A stretch of DNA of 64,000 nucleotides from Kiritimatiellia bacterium. GTDB taxonomy: Bacteria > Verrucomicrobiota > Kiritimatiellia > UBA8416 > YA12-FULL-48-11. The notes beneath the pieces are model-generated. The model was not told the origin of the DNA. It made no database searches and saw nothing but the letters and a program-made list of their open reading frames with translations. Position numbers and translations under genes: made by a program. The DNA lies in NCBI GenBank assembly GCA_028716365.1, contig JAQUPZ010000003.1, positions 372,001-436,000 of the forward strand, given 5' to 3'. Shown one piece after another: positions 28,530 through 38,049 of the stretch; position 1 is the first letter of the stretch, and every line of letters starts with the position of its first letter.

Positions 28530-30071
28530 ATGCTTACACAGCGTTTGTTGCTGGTTGGATTTTTATCTATTTATTTCATGACTGGTAGTTCCGGAATTGC
28601 CAGCTCTTTGACGGCTTCAAACCGTACCCTGTATGTCAACAATGTAACCGGTAATGACAATTTCGATGGGCTGAAATCCGAACCGGATACTGACGGCAAA
28701 ACCGGTCCATTTGCTACTATTGGAAAAGCATTTGCCTCTGTATGCACCTCCGACCATATAGAGATTGCAAATACCGGCAGACCGTACAAGGGTAGGAATG
28801 GCCTTGTAAAAGCTGGCGGTACTGCTGATAAACCGCTTCTTGTCAATGGTAACGGCGCATTGATTTCCGGGCTTGACCGTGTACCGAAGGAAAAGTGGAA
28901 CACGATAAGAAAAGGAATAGTTGCTACCAAATTCTGGCCCATGTCCAACATGTTGAAAGGTTACGAACCAATTCAGTATTGGATCGGTACGCCGCAAATC
29001 TGGTGGCTCGATGGCAAACCTGCGCCAAATTGTACGAACGAGGAAGAATTGAATCGTACCAAAGGTGGTTTTTACTGGAACAAGCCACAGAGGCAGTTAT
29101 GGGTTCATCTTCCGGCAGGGAAGACGCTGGATGATGTGATTATCCAGATTCCCGTACATGGCACGGCTATCTGCATCAGCACTGATTTTGTAACGGTAAG
29201 AAATCTCCGGGCTATGTTCTCCTGGAACGACGGTTTCGACATGCATGGCAGGGGGAAGAATACTGTGTTCCAGCATTGCATTGCCACCGATAACTGCGGA
29301 CAGGGATTTTCCGTACACGATACCAATGTGGCATTGTACGAAGATTGCCTTGCCGAGCGGAATGCGAGTTCGGGTTCATGTGATGTGAATGAGTGTCATT
29401 CGGTATACCGGCGATGTGTCTTTGTGAACAATTCGTTTGAAGCCGGTGTTTATGCAAACGAGAAATCCCATCATACTTACGAAGATTGCCTTATCGTCGG
29501 GAACCTGCCATTTGAACAGATATGGCAAAGACATTTTTCCAGCATGAATTTCCTCAACTGTGTAATTGCAGGTGTCCCGCGAAAACCGAATGGGTTGATA
29601 TTGCTTGAGAACGGTATGGTCCATTTCAGGGAATGTACTTTTGCCGATGCTTTGTTTGTTTTCAGGCTTTCGGAACAACAGGGTGCTTCTGTTTCCATTG
29701 TTAACAGTATTTTGACCCGTTGCAGTGAACCATTCCTGACAATTTCTCCGGCTATAACGAGTCGGATCAGAATGCATAATAATGTTTATTTTGCCGGGAC
29801 AGGGATAAAACTCGGAGAACGTGTTTTTGGACAAAACGATTGGGGCGAATACCAGAAAATCTCCCGTCTGGAACAGGATTCAATCTGGCAAGATCCTAAA
29901 CTTGGTGGTGAATTTAATGTCAACATGCAGCCTGATTCACCTGTCCTGGCATTACGACAGAAAAAACCTTTCACGCGCATTGGGGCGGTGCTTCCTGATT
30001 CTGTTTGGGATTTATACAATAAAACCCGCGGCGATGTGGCTACTCCGAACGGAATCATCAAGGCACGTTAA
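28530..30071 (+). CDS. Secreted right-handed parallel beta-helix protein
   Basis: A 513-residue protein. ATG 28530 is preferred because GGGGGAT lies 8-9 nt upstream; GTG 28503 would extend it by 9. A signal peptide (QRLLLVGFLSIYFMTG) is followed by TLYVNNVTGNDNFDG, the usual opening of secreted parallel beta-helix (DUF1565/pectate-lyase-like) proteins. Short beta-helix coils run from about 210 to 440 (for example FQHCIATDNCGQGFSV and YEDCLAERNASSG). A polysaccharide lyase or hydrolase role is plausible but no catalytic residues can be assigned. Confidence 0.8.
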   Translation: MLTQRLLLVGFLSIYFMTGSSGIASSLTASNRTLYVNNVTGNDNFDGLKSEPDTDGKTGPFATIGKAFASVCTSDHIEIANTGRPYKGRNGLVKAGGTADKPLLVNGNGALISGLDRVPKEKWNTIRKGIVATKFWPMSNMLKGYEPIQYWIGTPQIWWLDGKPAPNCTNEEELNRTKGGFYWNKPQRQLWVHLPAGKTLDDVIIQIPVHGTAICISTDFVTVRNLRAMFSWNDGFDMHGRGKNTVFQHCIATDNCGQGFSVHDTNVALYEDCLAERNASSGSCDVNECHSVYRRCVFVNNSFEAGVYANEKSHHTYEDCLIVGNLPFEQIWQRHFSSMNFLNCVIAGVPRKPNGLILLENGMVHFRECTFADALFVFRLSEQQGASVSIVNSILTRCSEPFLTISPAITSRIRMHNNVYFAGTGIKLGERVFGQNDWGEYQKISRLEQDSIWQDPKLGGEFNVNMQPDSPVLALRQKKPFTRIGAVLPDSVWDLYNKTRGDVATPNGIIKAR

Positions 30072-30138
30072 TCGGGACTTTAATTCTATTATTGATGTAA
30101 CTAATGAATAATTTCATATCACAATGATGGGGGGATTC

Positions 30139-31893
30139 ATGCGAACAATAGTATTGACCGTGGTTGGTGTTGTAATTCTAGTGAATACCGCGATTGCTGT
30201 GCTATATGAAGTGCCATCCGGCCCTTTTACGGAGATTATTCAGGCCGGACAACCGAAAGCACAGATAGTTATCCCGGCGCAGCCAACAGACTTGGAACAG
30301 TTCGCTGCGTCGGAGTTGCAGGCATATATAAACAGGATTTCCGGCGCAAAGTTACCAATAATAAAGGAAGGCGAGCCATTTAACTTTTCCTATTCTTTTT
30401 TCCTTGGTCTTACACGCAGAGCAGCGGCAAAAGGCATTAAGCCCGATGAAGGGAAGATGGGACGTGATGGTTTCGCGTTATCTTCTGCTTCTGATGGCTT
30501 GATTGTGTTGGGGCGTAACGACCTTGGCACGGTATTCGGTGTGTATGAATTACTTGAACGTTATTTTGATGTGCGTTGGTTTATGCCGGATGAAATTGGG
30601 GAATATATTCCTAAAAGCGACACGTTACGGCTTGGCAGGATCAACCTTGTCTACAAACCGTCATTTCGTGTGCGGTGGGTGGGCGATGGAGAATGGCCAC
30701 TTCACCAGCGTATGAACGCTTATATAAAGGCTGGTAATCGGAATCTAGGAATTAATTGGAAGTGGCATTTCCATACCTTTGTTGTTCTGATCCCCCCGGA
30801 AAAATATTATGCCGATCATCCGGAATACTTCGCAATGGTTAAAGGCAAACGTACGGTAACGGACAGCAAGTCGCATGGTAACCAGCTGTGCACATCAAAC
30901 CCGGACGTTGTTCGTGAAGTCGCCAAAAACCTGATTATCACACTCGATGCAGAACCGGGTATCGAGATCATCACATTATCTCCGAACGATGGTGGCGGCT
31001 TTTGCGAATGCGAGAAGTGCTGTGCGCTCGATGAGTCAGGTCGTGACTGGTTCGCCAAGTATTCACGTCGGTTGGCAATATTCAACAATGAGGTGGCGAA
31101 AATCGTCAAACAGAAACACCCGAAAGTGCTGATCAAGGTGGGTGCGTATGCCATGTATGCTCGTCCACCTCTCGACAATGATTACCGGCCGGAACAAAAT
31201 CTTTTTTTCCAGCTATGTCACCTCTACTTTTGTCACAATCATCCGTTGTCAAGTGACGGGTGCAAGGCTGGCGTTACATATGAAACCACCAAACCCAAGC
31301 CCGAGTTCCAGTCAAATCAGGAATTCTGCAAGATTCTGGAACAATGGCTGAAGCTGTCGCCGCATCTGTTTATCTACGAATATTACTCCATAGGTGGCAT
31401 GGGACGGGCCAACCTGCCGTGGCCATTGGTGCATACCATGAGAAAGGATATCCCGTATTATCGAGATCGCGGTGTTGAAGGTTTTTACACGCAACTCAGT
31501 GATACACTTTGGCACCGGCTCGGCCTGAATTACTACGTGGCCGCCAAGCTTTGCTGGAATGCCGATCTGAATGTGGATGCGCTATTGGACGATTACTTTG
31601 AGAAATTTTACGGTCCGGCCGCCAAACCAATGAAGGAATATTTCATGGCTATGGAACAGTCGATGCAGGATTGGAATGGTTGTGCCTCGTATGGCCTGCA
31701 GGGTGTTGCAGGGCTGAAGATCATCGGACCGAAGATATTTACCCCTGAAGTTATGGCACGAATGGGTACCAGTCTCGAAAAAGCGGAGAAAGCGACAATC
31801 GGCGACGTTACCTTGACAAAACGCGTGGCTATGGCGCGAAAAATGTATGACGAAACGAAACAGGCGCTTACGGTAATCGACAAGAAAAAATAA
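30139..31893 (+). CDS. Secreted DUF4838 domain protein with GH67-like N-terminal domain
   Basis: A 584-residue protein starting at ATG 30139, preceded by GGGGGG (30129-30134) at 4 nt; ATGs at 30124 and 30127 are possible. A signal peptide is followed by a domain resembling the N-terminal domain of alpha-glucuronidases and hexosaminidases (ASELQAYINRISGAKLPII, then LGRNDLGTVFGVYELLERY). The DUF4838 core follows with LSPNDGGGFCECEKC near residue 290. Proteins of this kind are common in PVC and Bacteroidetes polysaccharide loci; the substrate is unknown. It lies 67 bp after the beta-helix gene. Confidence 0.85.
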   Translation: MRTIVLTVVGVVILVNTAIAVLYEVPSGPFTEIIQAGQPKAQIVIPAQPTDLEQFAASELQAYINRISGAKLPIIKEGEPFNFSYSFFLGLTRRAAAKGIKPDEGKMGRDGFALSSASDGLIVLGRNDLGTVFGVYELLERYFDVRWFMPDEIGEYIPKSDTLRLGRINLVYKPSFRVRWVGDGEWPLHQRMNAYIKAGNRNLGINWKWHFHTFVVLIPPEKYYADHPEYFAMVKGKRTVTDSKSHGNQLCTSNPDVVREVAKNLIITLDAEPGIEIITLSPNDGGGFCECEKCCALDESGRDWFAKYSRRLAIFNNEVAKIVKQKHPKVLIKVGAYAMYARPPLDNDYRPEQNLFFQLCHLYFCHNHPLSSDGCKAGVTYETTKPKPEFQSNQEFCKILEQWLKLSPHLFIYEYYSIGGMGRANLPWPLVHTMRKDIPYYRDRGVEGFYTQLSDTLWHRLGLNYYVAAKLCWNADLNVDALLDDYFEKFYGPAAKPMKEYFMAMEQSMQDWNGCASYGLQGVAGLKIIGPKIFTPEVMARMGTSLEKAEKATIGDVTLTKRVAMARKMYDETKQALTVIDKKK

Positions 31894-31945
31894 CCGGTAA
31901 TACTTGTATACTGCGGTTTGAATAATACCCGAAAGGAGTTCGGTC

Positions 31946-34093
31946 ATGTTCTTTTCGTTGACTTGTGTTGCAGGGATGTTGTTGGTCGTAACTGAAACGG
32001 GGCCGGGAATTTCAGATGAGGAATTCTTTGCAGGTCTGAATACTGCAGGTCCAGGGTTAGAAGCCGTGGCTGTCGCAACAAAAGAAAAAAACTGGCCCGC
32101 GGCCCGGAATGCGTTCGGCGAATACATTAAAACGCGGCAATCTCCGAGATGGTTTAGCGACCCGCAAGAAGAAAAGAAAACGTCTAAACGAAAACCCAGT
32201 ACAAAACAGGCTGATGAACTACTCCAGCATCGTTGGTACTGGTCGGGTAAACCTTTTGAACTGGGCCCGAAAATTGACTGGTCTTCAAACCAGATGACTG
32301 AGGGGGAATCAGCCACGGTTGAATGGAATGCCTCGCTCAATCGTCATTTTCACTTTCGCATACTCATGCGGGCTTATCAGCAGACCGGTGATGAGAAATA
32401 CGCCACCGAGATTGTTGCCCAGATGCTGGATTGGATAAAAAGTTGTCCTGTACTGAAGGATAAGTCTGGCAATTCGCCGTATCATTATGCATGGGAAACA
32501 CTTAACACTGCCTGTCGCGCGGGTGATACCTGGCCGGAATCTATTTATGGCATTCTGAAATCCAAGTCGTTGACCAACGATGCTTTGACGACAATTCTCA
32601 AGTCATTAGTTGAACATGCCAGGCATCTGGATCGCTGGCCCACGCGCAGTGGTAACTGGCTGACCATGGAATCGACGGCTGTTTTTACTATAGGCACACT
32701 CCTGCCGGAATTCTGCGAAGCACAGACCTGGCGCACGCATGGCATCGAACGTCTGTATCGGCAGATGAAGACCGACGTTTATCCCGATGGTATGGAGATT
32801 GAACTGGCCCTGGGTTACAACAACTGGGTGGTGGCTAACTTTGCCCATGTACTGGAACTGGCTAAACTCAATAACCGGGTAAATGAATTACCAGCCGACT
32901 ACCTTGCCCAACTAGAACGAATGTACGAGTATCAGGCTTATGCAGTAATGCCCAACGGGATTGTTCCGGGATTGAACGATTCAGGAATCGCCAGTCCAGT
33001 CAAATTGTTGAGCAAAGGCGTTGGATATTTCCCAAAAAGACAGGATTTCCTCTGGATCGCCTCGCAGGGTAAGGAAGGCACTTGTCCCGAAAAGACTTCG
33101 TTTGTCTTTCCATATACCGGACATTACGTGATGCGTTCCGGCTGGGAAAAAGACTCCAGATATCTGTTGTTTGATGCCGGACCATTTGGCTCGGGGCACC
33201 AGCATGAAGACAAGTTGCACCTGGTTGCATATGCTTATGGGAAACCTTTGCTGTTGGATGCAGGCAACTACATGTACGATCACTCGCGGTGGCGTCGTTA
33301 TGTTCTTTCCACGCGCGGTCATAATACGGTTCGGGTTGATGGAATGGACCAAAATCGACGCCGGGTCCGCAGTACGTGGGTCCTGTCAGAACCATTCCAG
33401 CCATTAACTAATACATGGGTGTCTGCGGAACAATATGATTATGTGGTTGGAATGTATGACTCCGGGTATGGCGCAAAGAATGCGATTAGAGTTGTCCATA
33501 CCCGTGCAGTTGTTTTCGTGAAACCGGAGTATTGGGTGGTGGTTGATACGTTTGAGCCATTGGATGGCCAACCGCATGAATACGAATCGTTATTTCATCT
33601 GGATGCGAAGAAGGCAGAAGTACTTCCTAATACGCCAGCGATTGTTACCCGTAATGAAAAAGATGCCAATCTTTTAATCTGGGCGATCTCCGGGGTAGAA
33701 CTGATGACCACCGTTGTGCAGGGAATAGAAGAAGAGCCGGTACAGGGTTGGGCCAACAATCCGTGGCGACCAATCCCCACGGCTGTATTAAAGATAAAGG
33801 GTGCAGGTAAACTCCGTATGATGACCGTGCTTTACCCTCTACAGGCTGGGCAGGGGAGTCCGTTGGAGAAGATCGAGTCGCTGCCGGTTACTTCGGATGG
33901 TATTGCGGCCAGTGATGCTGTGGCTTTCCGGATTCGTTTCCGTGATGGTCGCATACATACCCTTTTGTGTGCTGATACTGCGGGTATAAAACACCGTTGC
34001 GAATCGCTGGAGACTGATTCAGTGCTTTACTGGCAGGAAACCGCAGGCGGTCAAACCAGGCGCTTTCAGCAATCGACAGGAAATGATCGATAA
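31946..34093 (+). CDS. Heparinase II/III family polysaccharide lyase-like protein
   Basis: A 715-residue protein, with AAAGGAG 7 nt before ATG. A short hydrophobic N-terminus may be a signal peptide. An alpha-helical toroid (about 60-370) contains NRHFHFRILMRAYQQTGD and SGNWLTMESTAVFTIG. The C-terminal beta-sandwich contains the family hallmark GSGHQHEDKLHLVAYAYGKP and LLDAGNYMYDHS, then STRGHNTVRVDG. The family cleaves uronic-acid polysaccharides such as heparin, heparan or alginate. Substrate cannot be read from the sequence. Its neighbours suggest a degradation cluster for an acetylated acidic polymer. Confidence 0.9.
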   Translation: MFFSLTCVAGMLLVVTETGPGISDEEFFAGLNTAGPGLEAVAVATKEKNWPAARNAFGEYIKTRQSPRWFSDPQEEKKTSKRKPSTKQADELLQHRWYWSGKPFELGPKIDWSSNQMTEGESATVEWNASLNRHFHFRILMRAYQQTGDEKYATEIVAQMLDWIKSCPVLKDKSGNSPYHYAWETLNTACRAGDTWPESIYGILKSKSLTNDALTTILKSLVEHARHLDRWPTRSGNWLTMESTAVFTIGTLLPEFCEAQTWRTHGIERLYRQMKTDVYPDGMEIELALGYNNWVVANFAHVLELAKLNNRVNELPADYLAQLERMYEYQAYAVMPNGIVPGLNDSGIASPVKLLSKGVGYFPKRQDFLWIASQGKEGTCPEKTSFVFPYTGHYVMRSGWEKDSRYLLFDAGPFGSGHQHEDKLHLVAYAYGKPLLLDAGNYMYDHSRWRRYVLSTRGHNTVRVDGMDQNRRRVRSTWVLSEPFQPLTNTWVSAEQYDYVVGMYDSGYGAKNAIRVVHTRAVVFVKPEYWVVVDTFEPLDGQPHEYESLFHLDAKKAEVLPNTPAIVTRNEKDANLLIWAISGVELMTTVVQGIEEEPVQGWANNPWRPIPTAVLKIKGAGKLRMMTVLYPLQAGQGSPLEKIESLPVTSDGIAASDAVAFRIRFRDGRIHTLLCADTAGIKHRCESLETDSVLYWQETAGGQTRRFQQSTGNDR

Positions 34094-34273
34094 AACATTT
34101 GCGCAAAATCACATTATCGGTATTTATGGGCTAAATTCGCATAATAGTATCGATGTCAGAAAAGTATCGAAACTGGTGGCAAAACGTGTAGCATAATAAT
34201 CTGGTTTGTGATTTTATTGTTAGTACAGAAATGCAGGTAAAGTAAATTAATATTACACAACGAGGAGGGAAAA

Positions 34274-35533
34274 ATGTCAGAACTAGCTATCAAAGGTGGA
34301 CCGAAAACTTTTAACGGTAAATTTCCAATGTGGCCCTCGTTTGAGGAGTCAACGATCAAGAAAGCAATGGAACCGTTACGGAGCGGACTGGTGAATTACT
34401 GGACAGGCAAGGTGGGGCAGCAGTTCGAACGGGAATGGGCGAAATGGATGGGAATAAGGAATGCAATCAGTGTATCGAATGGTACTACGGCCCTGCATAC
34501 GGCAATATCATCGCTGGATATTGGTCCTGGTGATGAAGTGATTTGCCCGTCGTATTCATTCATTGCTTCATCATTCTGTATTATTCAGGCAGGAGCACTG
34601 CCGGTGTTTGCGGATGTAACGGATGACCACACGATTGATCCAAAGGCAATTGAGCCCCTGATCAATAAACGCACCAAAGCGATTATTGTGGTACATCTGT
34701 ATGGCGTGGTCGCGGACATGGGCCCGATCCTGAAGATCGCGAAGAAATATAAACTTAAAGTTGTCGAAGACTGTGCGCAATGCTTTGGTGGTTATTACAA
34801 GGGTAAAAAAGCCGGAACGGTCGGCGATATCGGTTGTTTCAGTTTTTGTCAAAGCAAGCATTTCACCACCGGTGGAGAAGGCGGAATGGTGGTTACCGAT
34901 GATGATGATCTTGCCTGGGAATGCCGTTCTTTCCGCGACCATGGGTACGATGTCAAGGAGCGCCTGAACCTGTTGGAAATGGAAGGCAAACTGATGTATA
35001 TCCATAAGCGGGTGGGATTTAATTTCAGAATGACGGAAATGCAGTCCCAGATTGGATTATGCGAGCTTGCCAGGCTTGATTCCTGGAATCTGAAGAACAG
35101 GAGGCGCAACGCGGCGATTGTGATTGATGGGTTGAAAGATCATCCGCTTGTTATGAAGACTCCGGTGAATACTAAAGAGCGGAAGAATGCATTCTGGTGG
35201 GTACCGTTTATCCTTGATGCGGACAAACTGAAATGCAGTGTGAAGGACTTTGTCAAAGCGGTTGGAGCGGAAGGCGTGCCATGTTACGGCGTGCAGTGGC
35301 CGGAAATGTACAAGGAACGCGCTTATGTTGAGCGTAATGGTTTTGGATCGCGCAAATATCCGTTCAATGATCCCAATGCCAGGAAGATTGATTACAGTGC
35401 GTTTAACTGCAAGAAAGCAAACTGGCTGGCCAAACGTACAATGTCTTTCTTCCCGCATCCCGTTTATACCAAGGCACATATGCAGGCGTGCGTCAAAGCG
35501 TTTAAAAAAGTTGCCGCCGCTTATATGAAATAA
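34274..35533 (+). CDS. DegT/DnrJ/EryC1/StrS family PLP aminotransferase
   Basis: A 419-residue PLP enzyme. Substrate-side motif SVSNGTTALHTAI is near residue 66; VVEDCAQCFGGYYKG carries the PLP-contacting Asp; SKHFTTGGEGG holds the Schiff-base lysine. Such enzymes transaminate keto-sugars or keto-cyclitols. GAGGAGGG precedes ATG. It is followed by a hairpin terminator, then an oxidoreductase and a ceramidase-like gene on the same strand, which fits an amino-sugar or inosamine pathway. Confidence 0.92.
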   Translation: MSELAIKGGPKTFNGKFPMWPSFEESTIKKAMEPLRSGLVNYWTGKVGQQFEREWAKWMGIRNAISVSNGTTALHTAISSLDIGPGDEVICPSYSFIASSFCIIQAGALPVFADVTDDHTIDPKAIEPLINKRTKAIIVVHLYGVVADMGPILKIAKKYKLKVVEDCAQCFGGYYKGKKAGTVGDIGCFSFCQSKHFTTGGEGGMVVTDDDDLAWECRSFRDHGYDVKERLNLLEMEGKLMYIHKRVGFNFRMTEMQSQIGLCELARLDSWNLKNRRRNAAIVIDGLKDHPLVMKTPVNTKERKNAFWWVPFILDADKLKCSVKDFVKAVGAEGVPCYGVQWPEMYKERAYVERNGFGSRKYPFNDPNARKIDYSAFNCKKANWLAKRTMSFFPHPVYTKAHMQACVKAFKKVAAAYMK

Positions 35534-35562
35534 TCATATCTGGAAAACCTGTTTCGAAGTTG

Positions 35563-35598
35563 GTGGCATTCCTGAAAACATTCGGGAATGCCACTTTT
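35563..35598 (+). terminator. Rho-independent terminator after DegT-family gene
   Basis: GTGGCATTCC (35563-35572) pairs with GGAATGCCAC (35585-35594), 10 bp with a 12-nt loop, followed by TTTTCT. It lies between two genes that otherwise look operonic, so it may only partly stop transcription. Confidence 0.75.
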
Positions 35599-35628
35599 CT
35601 GGATTATGACAGTAGATGGAGGTGAGTA

Positions 35629-36696
35629 ATGCCTGAAGTAAAATATGCAATCATTGGATTCGGTGGAATTGCCGAAAATCGTATAGCCAAAGAAGGTTTC
35701 GCATGTGACAAGTCCAGATTTAAGCCATTACCTGGCGTTGAGTTGGTCGGTGTAACTGATGTCAATTCAGGAAGGAAGGCCGCTGCCGGAGCACTTGGAT
35801 TGAAGTGGTATGATTCAGCCCAGGCGGTTTTTGCTGATCCGGAAATCCAGGCGGTTTTTATTGCCACGAATAATCTGACCCACGCTAAGATCGCCAGGGC
35901 TGCGCTTTTAGCAGGAAAACACTGTATTATTGAAAAACCAATTGCAACGAAGGTTGATGATGCGATTGAACTGTCAAAACTTGCGAGGGAGAAGAACCTC
36001 AGCCTTACTGTTGATCACATGATGACGGAGAATGCTTTCAACATCAAGGCAAGGGAGCTTGTTGCTGATGGTGCGCTTGGAGCAGTTAATGATTCATGTT
36101 TCCATATGGAATTTTATTATGGTTCGGTCCCTGAAGAAGCTGCAACATGGCGATGCTCCAGCTGGGAAGAACTTGGAGGGCCGATCGGTGATGTCGCCAG
36201 CCATTGCATGTACATGCCGGAATTCATTTTGGGTGGTAAGATTGTATCAATTGCCTGTATTTACTATCCCAAAACCATGCCAATCAAAGTCGAAGATGGC
36301 GCTTATATCAAGTACGTCATGGAGAACGGTCTGACAGGTTCGATCAAAGTTGGATTCAATGAACCGCGCGGCGGGCTTGGCGGAACGCTTTCCAACCTGG
36401 GCTATGAGATCTATGGAGCGAACGCGGTATTGCGCGGCTATACAACAATGTTTCAGCTTTCAGGCCATGAAAACGAACCGGTTAAAATCAGGCTTGAACT
36501 TGACAGGTTTTCCAGTCAGGAAAATATCCGTCCCGGAAAAATCCAGAATATTTACCAGGCCGTAATTTTGAAACATGCGAATTCAATCCTGAAAGATGTT
36601 CCGCTTAGTGGGTGTGATGCGGTTCATAACCTGAAACTGATTGCCGCGGCGCACGAATCCGCTCGCAACGGTGGTAAGATTATCAAGGTGAATTAA
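35629..36696 (+). CDS. Gfo/Idh/MocA family NAD(P)-dependent oxidoreductase
   Basis: A 355-residue protein with the Rossmann motif IIGFGGIAENRI at the N-terminus and IEKPIATKVDDAI near residue 103, which holds the lysine typical of the family. GGPIGDVASHCMYMPEF is the C-terminal domain motif with the catalytic-region histidine. It oxidises or reduces sugars or inositols. GGAGGTGA lies before ATG 35629. Its TAA is immediately followed by the ATG of the next gene with no gap, so the two are co-translated. Confidence 0.92.
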   Translation: MPEVKYAIIGFGGIAENRIAKEGFACDKSRFKPLPGVELVGVTDVNSGRKAAAGALGLKWYDSAQAVFADPEIQAVFIATNNLTHAKIARAALLAGKHCIIEKPIATKVDDAIELSKLAREKNLSLTVDHMMTENAFNIKARELVADGALGAVNDSCFHMEFYYGSVPEEAATWRCSSWEELGGPIGDVASHCMYMPEFILGGKIVSIACIYYPKTMPIKVEDGAYIKYVMENGLTGSIKVGFNEPRGGLGGTLSNLGYEIYGANAVLRGYTTMFQLSGHENEPVKIRLELDRFSSQENIRPGKIQNIYQAVILKHANSILKDVPLSGCDAVHNLKLIAAAHESARNGGKIIKVN

Positions 36697-38022
36697 ATGC
36701 TGCAGGTCGGGTTAAGCCGGGAAAGTATCACTCCTGACAAGGGAATTCCTCTGGTTGGATATTTTAATCCACGTCCGAATACCGGTGTTCTTGATGAACT
36801 GTATGTTCGGGTGGCTCTTTTCAAAAAAGACAAGGTGATTACGGGATTGGTCGCATTTGATTTGTGTTTCCTCAGTACGGCAATCATTGAAGGAATAAAA
36901 ACCGGCTTACGGAAAGCCGGACTTGATTTTGTCGATAACCTGATTTTCAGCGCGACGCATACCCATACCGGACCATATGTTGACGACTTTTTCGGGGTAA
37001 AAGCCGATGAAGGCTATCTGGAATATCTCAGGAAGAAAGCGGTTTCTGCAATCAAACTGGCGCATGCCGACTTTGCTCCTGCTGAATTGTCAATTGGTGG
37101 TGTGAATAATAATCCACTGGCATTCAATCGCCGGTACTGGATGAAGAACGGTAAAGTTCTGACCAATCCCGGATCACTTAATCCTGACATTGTACGTCCT
37201 GAAGGTCCGGTCGATACTGGAATTGGAATAATTACTATAAAGCAGGCGGGGCAAATCAGTGCCATCATTGTTAATATTGTCAACCATACTGATACCATCG
37301 GGGGCAATTTGGTTTCAGCCGACTGGCCGGGTCGCATGGAAAAAGAAATTCAGAACTTCATTGGTAATGAAGTTTCAGTATTAACTTTGATTGGCTGTTC
37401 CGGCAACATCAACCACTTTGATGTTTCGAAGAAAACTGACCAGACAAGTTATACCGAAGCCTGTCGAATCGGCAAAGGTTACGCAGAGATTGTTTATGGT
37501 GAATTGAACAAACTTGAGAGATTGCCGGTTGAAAAGATTGAAGTTTCTGTCCGGAACATAACCATTCCTTTTCGGACTATTACAGATGAGGAAGTCAGGA
37601 AAGCGGAAACAACTATTGCCATGATCGGTAATGCCGTTTCTCAAGGTGATATGACCAGCGAAGGACTGGCGGAAGGTGCCGGCTCGGTGGCAAAATTCTT
37701 TGCAGAACAACTCATTGCCTACAAGAAAAACTGTTCAGGGAAATCACGAAAGTTCAACCTGGTCAGTATCAAATTTGATGGCCGACTGGTGTTTACCTCG
37801 ATTCCGGGAGAGGCGTTCACGGAAATTGGTCTGGAGATCAAAAAACGTTCGCCGTTTAAATATACCTGGCCGGTAACCTTGGCCATGGGGGAGTGCGGTT
37901 ATATCCCATTGCCGGAATGTTTCAATCGCGGCGGGTATGAAATTCTGCCGGTTGAAGGTGGCGCGCCCAGGGAAGATACTGCTGAATTGTTGATCAAAGA
38001 AACGTTATCCAGTTTGAAATGA
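36697..38022 (+). CDS. Neutral/alkaline ceramidase N-terminal domain-like hydrolase
   Basis: A 441-residue protein without signal peptide. The zinc-site motif SATHTHTGPY is near residue 88, and VNHTDTIGGNLVSADWPG is a second conserved segment. Both are features of the neutral ceramidase N-terminal domain, a family widely present in PVC bacteria where the substrate is often not a ceramide. It lacks the C-terminal domain of true ceramidases. Its direct fusion-like spacing to the oxidoreductase suggests an amidohydrolase step in the same sugar pathway. Confidence 0.82.
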   Translation: MLQVGLSRESITPDKGIPLVGYFNPRPNTGVLDELYVRVALFKKDKVITGLVAFDLCFLSTAIIEGIKTGLRKAGLDFVDNLIFSATHTHTGPYVDDFFGVKADEGYLEYLRKKAVSAIKLAHADFAPAELSIGGVNNNPLAFNRRYWMKNGKVLTNPGSLNPDIVRPEGPVDTGIGIITIKQAGQISAIIVNIVNHTDTIGGNLVSADWPGRMEKEIQNFIGNEVSVLTLIGCSGNINHFDVSKKTDQTSYTEACRIGKGYAEIVYGELNKLERLPVEKIEVSVRNITIPFRTITDEEVRKAETTIAMIGNAVSQGDMTSEGLAEGAGSVAKFFAEQLIAYKKNCSGKSRKFNLVSIKFDGRLVFTSIPGEAFTEIGLEIKKRSPFKYTWPVTLAMGECGYIPLPECFNRGGYEILPVEGGAPREDTAELLIKETLSSLK

Positions 38023-38049
38023 TCTCATCATAATTGATTCAAGATTATT

